Origin: Sulfurimonas sp.
Lineage (GTDB): Bacteria; Campylobacterota; Campylobacteria; Campylobacterales; Sulfurimonadaceae
Reading direction: 5' to 3'
Length of the DNA: 64,000 bases
NCBI RefSeq assembly: GCF_028714655.1
Contig: NZ_JAQTLY010000005.1
Coordinates: 100,504 to 164,503, forward strand
The notes under the pieces are model-generated. The model was given only the letters and a program-made list of their open reading frames with translations, was not told the origin of the DNA and made no database searches. This document shows positions 60,504-64,000 of the stretch, one piece after another. Within the stretch, counting starts at the first letter, position 1. Each line of letters begins with the position of its first letter. The translations under genes were made by a program, and so were the position numbers.

Positions 60504-62431
60504 CGCTCTACAAGCAGACAGCTTTATTGTTATCACTCTTTTTACTAATCATATTATCAACGGTTCTTATACTAAACTTTCAAAGCGCAAACAAAGGCGT
60601 TCAAGACAGACTTTACGAAGATGCAAAAAATACTGCAAGTTCACTTAGCCTCTCGCTGGGAAATGCAAACGGTGATGTCTCCATTATGTCAACCATGATG
60701 AACGCAAATTTTGACAGCGGAAATTATCGTAATATTACCCTTGTCGATGTCGATAGGAACACTCTTTATGAGAGAAAAAACGAAAGCGCAAGCGAAGCAA
60801 ACAAAACCGTTCCTGACTGGTTTAAAGAGCTGATAGACTTAAAAGCGCCGATTGCCTACGCAAATGTCTCCGCCGGATGGAATCAAGTCGGGATACTGCA
60901 TGTACAAAGCGATACCACTTATGCATACAAGCAGCTTTACGCAATTTTTATAAATCTGCTTATCTCTTTTACCGTTATCGCTGCAAGCGGTCTTGCTGTT
61001 CTCAACCTGCTGCTGCACGCAGTTTTGATACCTTTAAAAGAGGTACAGAAACAAGCCGCGGCAATTACAAGAAACGAGTTTATTATCCAACGAAAAATTC
61101 CTTATACCAAAGAGCTGGCGGATGTCGTTTTGGGGATGAACAATATGGTCGCAAAAGTAAAAGCCATATTTGACAAAGGAAACGAGGAGTTAAAAGCACA
61201 AAAAGAGCTGGAGTATATAGACCAAAATACTCAGCTTAGAAACCGTAAATATCTCATAGACAGACTTCCGGCTTATCTAAAAGCAGATGCCTCTTATCAA
61301 GGAGGCGCAAATATGCTTATATCTATCAGCGGGATGATTGAGGCAAATGAGAAAATCGGATATCAAAATGTCGATAAACTTTTTGTAAAAATTGCGGATG
61401 TTTTTAAAGCTCATACTAAAAATATCAAAGATTCAATAGTTGCCAGAATCAACGGTACGGAATTTTCACTCCTGCTGCCTAACTGCTTTGGCGAAGATGC
61501 CTCAAAATTGGCAAAGAGCATACAAAATTCATGCAAAAACGCTATCAATGAAGCAGGGCTTGACTTAAACGAAACGATTATTTCCATAGGAGTCTACGAG
61601 TACAATCATAAAAACAGCATAGCCGAACTCTTCTCGCACTCAGATAATGCGCTTGTTATCGCAAAATTCAACCATGAGAATGATTATATACATATTGAAA
61701 AAGCAGAAAGTGCAGTTGAAGTAATGGGTAAAGAGGCTTGGAAGCTTATCATAAACAAAGCGATTGAGAAAAATAGATTTAGTTTCGTCTCATGGAGCGT
61801 TATAGACACAAAAGCCAAAAAACTCTCTCATAATGTTCTAAGCATACATCTTGATTTGGATAAACACACATCTTATTCATATGCTCAATTTATGGCTCCG
61901 GCAATCCAATCGGGATTGTGCAGCAATGTTTATAAAAAAGCCGTTACTATGCTCTTTAAAAATTCAAGTATGCTTCTTGGCGCTTCGACCTACTCTCTTA
62001 GATTGCCGCATGAGTATTTAGAAGATGTGGATACATATCATAATCTAAGCGAACTTCTTCGTGCAAATGCTTCTATGCTGCCTTTTAAATTGATTATAGA
62101 ACTGCCTGATAAACTTGTCCGCCAAGATTCGAAAAACATCAGAGAGTATATAGAACTCTTTAGAAGATTCAATATCCAAGTCGGTATATTTGAGTTTATC
62201 GGGGAGAGCGGCGACTATCAATACCTGCAGGATTTAAGACCGGTTTATATAAAAGGCGAAGGCAGCTATTTTCTAACTCAAAGCGACCAATCACTCTCGG
62301 CTCTAAGACTTATCACGGATACCGTAGGCATCTCGCTTATAGCCGTCGGCGTTATGGATATCGAAACATTGGAAAAACTAAAAAGCAGGGATATTCACAT
62401 AGTTCAAGGATATGTAACGGAAATTATTTAA
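60500..62431 (+). CDS. lapD: LapD-like c-di-GMP receptor (degenerate GGDEF-EAL)
   Basis: The 643-residue protein has a membrane span (about 7-26), a periplasmic LapD/MoxY-type domain (to about 145) with DWFKELIDLKAPIAYANVSAGW, a second span (about 149-172), HAMP, and degenerate GGDEF (RINGTEFSLLLPN) and EAL (LSIHLDL in place of EAL) domains. Loss of catalytic motifs fits a receptor that binds c-di-GMP and sequesters LapG. The gene directly follows lapG. Confidence 0.88.
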   Translation: MTLYKQTALLLSLFLLIILSTVLILNFQSANKGVQDRLYEDAKNTASSLSLSLGNANGDVSIMSTMMNANFDSGNYRNITLVDVDRNTLYERKNESASEANKTVPDWFKELIDLKAPIAYANVSAGWNQVGILHVQSDTTYAYKQLYAIFINLLISFTVIAASGLAVLNLLLHAVLIPLKEVQKQAAAITRNEFIIQRKIPYTKELADVVLGMNNMVAKVKAIFDKGNEELKAQKELEYIDQNTQLRNRKYLIDRLPAYLKADASYQGGANMLISISGMIEANEKIGYQNVDKLFVKIADVFKAHTKNIKDSIVARINGTEFSLLLPNCFGEDASKLAKSIQNSCKNAINEAGLDLNETIISIGVYEYNHKNSIAELFSHSDNALVIAKFNHENDYIHIEKAESAVEVMGKEAWKLIINKAIEKNRFSFVSWSVIDTKAKKLSHNVLSIHLDLDKHTSYSYAQFMAPAIQSGLCSNVYKKAVTMLFKNSSMLLGASTYSLRLPHEYLEDVDTYHNLSELLRANASMLPFKLIIELPDKLVRQDSKNIREYIELFRRFNIQVGIFEFIGESGDYQYLQDLRPVYIKGEGSYFLTQSDQSLSALRLITDTVGISLIAVGVMDIETLEKLKSRDIHIVQGYVTEII

Positions 62432-62447
62432 AGATGCCTATAAAACT

Positions 62448-62891
62448 CTAGGTTCCTCTGGAGTTTAGACCTTTTGCTATGGCTTCATTTATCTCTTTTT
62501 TATACTCAGGATTTAACTTCTCCAACTCTCTGTCAAATTTTATTATTATATTTTTATTTGTATGCGGATGTTTGCATATAGTAAAGAGTATATCTGCATA
62601 AATATCAAAATTTGGATGAGGCTTAATCCCTACTTTTTTATCTATGGCTCCATAATATTTTATAATCAAATCAAGCGTTTCGCCGAGTTTCTCTTCATCT
62701 GTTTTTTTATTTTTTACAATATTTTTTAAAAAGATTAAATCCGGTTTTATCTCTTCCCCTACATTATTGTCATCTGCTTTTTTTTGGGTCTTAGACCCTT
62801 TGCTTGGCTCAAAAAATAGAAAAAATATTAATACAGCCAAAACTGCAATCAATCCCATTATAGATTTTATGATTAATTCCGGTTCCATCAC
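62448..62891 (-). CDS. Hypothetical protein with one N-terminal membrane anchor, 147 aa
   Basis: Residues 7-27 form a membrane span (IIKSIMGLIAVLAVLIFFLFF), followed by a charged linker and an all-helical domain (about 50-147) with ILFTICKHPHTNKNIIIKFDRELEKLNP. No family recognised. It converges with lapD and is monocistronic. Confidence 0.7.
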   Translation of the reverse strand: MMEPELIIKSIMGLIAVLAVLIFFLFFEPSKGSKTQKKADDNNVGEEIKPDLIFLKNIVKNKKTDEEKLGETLDLIIKYYGAIDKKVGIKPHPNFDIYADILFTICKHPHTNKNIIIKFDRELEKLNPEYKKEINEAIAKGLNSRGT

Positions 62892-63158
62892 TACTGCTTT
62901 TTTATAGATTATATACCATATCGTCTATAATAATGATTTTTTTATGCGCAAAGAATATTAAAAGAGCTAGTTTGCAGGATTGATTTTAAGGTGGTGGACA
63001 GTGAGGGAAACCAAAAAGCTATCCACTCAATACAACGCAATACCGATAATACGAACTTTAAGAAAAATATATAGTAAAATAATTAGCATATTATTGTATT
63101 AATATGCACAAAAAGTACACAAAAAACAATACAGATATCATTGCAAATTTATTTAGTC
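62892..63158. other. Gene-free, AT-rich stretch
   Basis: No ORF, RNA gene or known repeat is seen. A slightly GC-richer patch (aggtggtggacagtgaggga, about 62990) interrupts AT-rich sequence. This marks the change from dense coding to the sparse right end and could be an island border, but no attachment site can be proven. Confidence 0.4.
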
Positions 63159-63407
63159 TTATAATATTTTTTTACTAGTCGGTATAAAATCTACTACTTC
63201 CATATCAAAAGCTTCAGCTATTTTACATAAGTGTAATAAATTATAACTAACACCATGTTTACGAGTTTCAATTTTAGCAATGTAATTGGGAGAACTAAAA
63301 TTTAAGATATGAGCTAATTTTAATTGACTAACATTTCTTTCTATTCTTGCATTCTTTACATTTGTAACAATTGTGTCAAAGAAAATATTAGGTTCAGATT
63401 CAAACAA
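63159..63407 (-). CDS. XRE-family helix-turn-helix regulator, 82 aa
   Basis: The protein has a single Cro/CI-type HTH (VKNARIERNVSQLKLAHILNFSSPNYIAKIETRKHG, key blocks ARIERNVSQLKLA and NYIAKIE) and a short tail ending VVDFIPTS. The start is TTG at 63407, the first in-frame option after a stop, and lacks a clear ribosome site, so it may lie further inside. Such solo regulators are common in mobile regions. Target unknown. Confidence 0.75.
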   Translation of the reverse strand: MFESEPNIFFDTIVTNVKNARIERNVSQLKLAHILNFSSPNYIAKIETRKHGVSYNLLHLCKIAEAFDMEVVDFIPTSKKIL

Positions 63408-63562
63408 ATTTACACACTCATAAGTTTATTTGTATGTTAACTCATTAGATAAACCAAATACAAACACTTATAAGTGTGCATTAAGATTCTTCAGAGTAAA
63501 ATGGTTTATTTATATTATAGATTGCTAAATCAAAAAATAATTTTTAGTACTTGGAAACTGCA

Positions 63563-63718
63563 ATGGATAACAACAATGTTTTACATTTATATATTATATC
63601 AGCTGTTATAATTGGATATTTAGCCCAAAATAAGGGACACGGCTTTTTCTTTTATTTTATAATTTCGATGTTTCTTTCGCCAGTGGTTGGAATAATTTTA
63701 TTACTATCCGCACCTTAA
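63563..63718 (+). CDS. Small membrane peptide, 51 aa
   Basis: The frame encodes 51 residues with two hydrophobic spans (HLYIISAVIIGYLA and FFFYFIISMFLSPVVGIILLL) around NKGHG. The A..KG..F...F..S.FLSP..G pattern recalls small membrane proteins with a KGRSFWxWFxxGxxxSP motif seen in many bacteria. The ribosome site is poor (TTGGAA about 9 bases before the ATG). Confidence 0.5.
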   Translation: MDNNNVLHLYIISAVIIGYLAQNKGHGFFFYFIISMFLSPVVGIILLLSAP

Positions 63719-63742
63719 ACTGATTTATATGAACACTAATAC

Positions 63743-63771
63743 TTGACATTCAAATAAAAACAAATTATAAT
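63743..63771 (+). promoter_or_regulatory. Perfect-consensus sigma-70 promoter pointing off the window
   Basis: TTGACA (63743-63748), a 17-base spacer and TATAAT (63766-63771) match the textbook consensus at every position. No start codon with an ORF follows within the remaining 229 bases, so the product is a long-leader mRNA or a stable RNA beyond the right edge. Confidence 0.75.
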
Positions 63772-64000
63772 GCTTGCTAGTACATTTCGTGCTACCAAAA
63801 AATTATTGGAGTTTTAAAGAAAACAGAGTTATAAATTAGGTCAGATAAAGCATTAAAAAGTCATAGGCGAGAGAAGTCATAAGAAGCGAATAAGCACAAG
63901 AGAAGACAAAAGATAAGCCGTAAAATATACTAAAAGCTACAAATACCACTACAAAAAAAATCAAATTAAAAAAATAAACACCTCAGTTTACTATTGTTGA
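63772..64000 (+). other. Non-coding transcribed leader downstream of the consensus promoter
   Basis: The 229 bases contain no ORF of note. They hold an imperfect direct repeat (aagtcataggcga / aagtcataagaagcga, about 63868-63900) and a purine-rich tract. The arrangement (very strong promoter, long AT-rich leader) is what one sees before rRNA operons, but no rRNA sequence is present inside the window. Confidence 0.35.

Noticed and set aside
62985..63020. tRNA or other known RNA gene in the GC-richer patch aggtggtggacagtg
   Set aside because: No cloverleaf, T-loop or known RNA motif could be assembled around it.

Overview
The window looks like chromosomal DNA of a Campylobacterota (epsilonproteobacterium), most likely a Sulfurimonas-type sulfur or hydrogen oxidiser. 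The DNA is AT-rich and densely coding with short intergenic gaps. The order rqcH/fbpA homologue - small charged protein - cdsA - dxr - tsaD is the one I remember from Campylobacter jejuni. There is a free-standing FlhB C-terminal-domain protein (FlhX type), a TIGR04219-type outer-membrane protein, and a heme-copper oxidase pair whose altered residues fit the alternative NO reductase gNOR reported from this group. Assignments rest on motif reading; no database search was possible.

Layout. 1-3022: HD phosphohydrolase (cut by the window edge), PIN-PhoH ATPase, an unlisted 44-residue secreted peptide with its own operator-like palindrome and terminator, and ArsC. 3215-9689: a minus-strand operon of TonB receptor, binding protein, ATPase, permease, YcaO and a Cys-rich small-domain protein, probably for corrinoid uptake. 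10550-15655: a GGDEF-EAL protein, a membrane protein and the gNOR-like pair. 15935-22420: RqcH, CdsA, Dxr, a DUF4143 ATPase wedged before TsaD, and Tpx. 22589-29750: OMP, GNAT, Tex, DUF234 protein, MFS, FliK-like and FlhX-like proteins. 29878-36529: a HigBA cassette between direct repeats, YwbE, DbpA, a YgjP-type peptidase, a PAS/degenerate GGDEF protein, ABC-F and a hydrolase. 36819-44067: HD-GYP with a heme c motif, diguanylate cyclase, GltX, a second DUF4143 ATPase, a SurA-like protein, a dCMP deaminase-like enzyme and a cysteine-less NifU-like protein. 44237-54270: PEP synthase, a P-type ATPase and a metal (probably zinc) acquisition cluster. 54340-62891: MscS, MFS, an Aer-like PAS protein plus a soluble CZB chemoreceptor, radical SAM, and LapG-LapD. 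62892-64000: an AT-rich, gene-poor end with an XRE regulator, a 51-residue membrane peptide and a perfect-consensus sigma-70 promoter pointing off the window.

Themes. Five c-di-GMP-related proteins and a LapD/LapG pair point to surface-attachment control. The gNOR-like pair suggests NO detoxification or denitrification. Two families of dispersed palindromic repeats fill many intergenic gaps; one has the terminal inverted repeats of a MITE. Several genes have a -10 box only 6-7 nt before the start codon and no Shine-Dalgarno, as expected for leaderless mRNAs.
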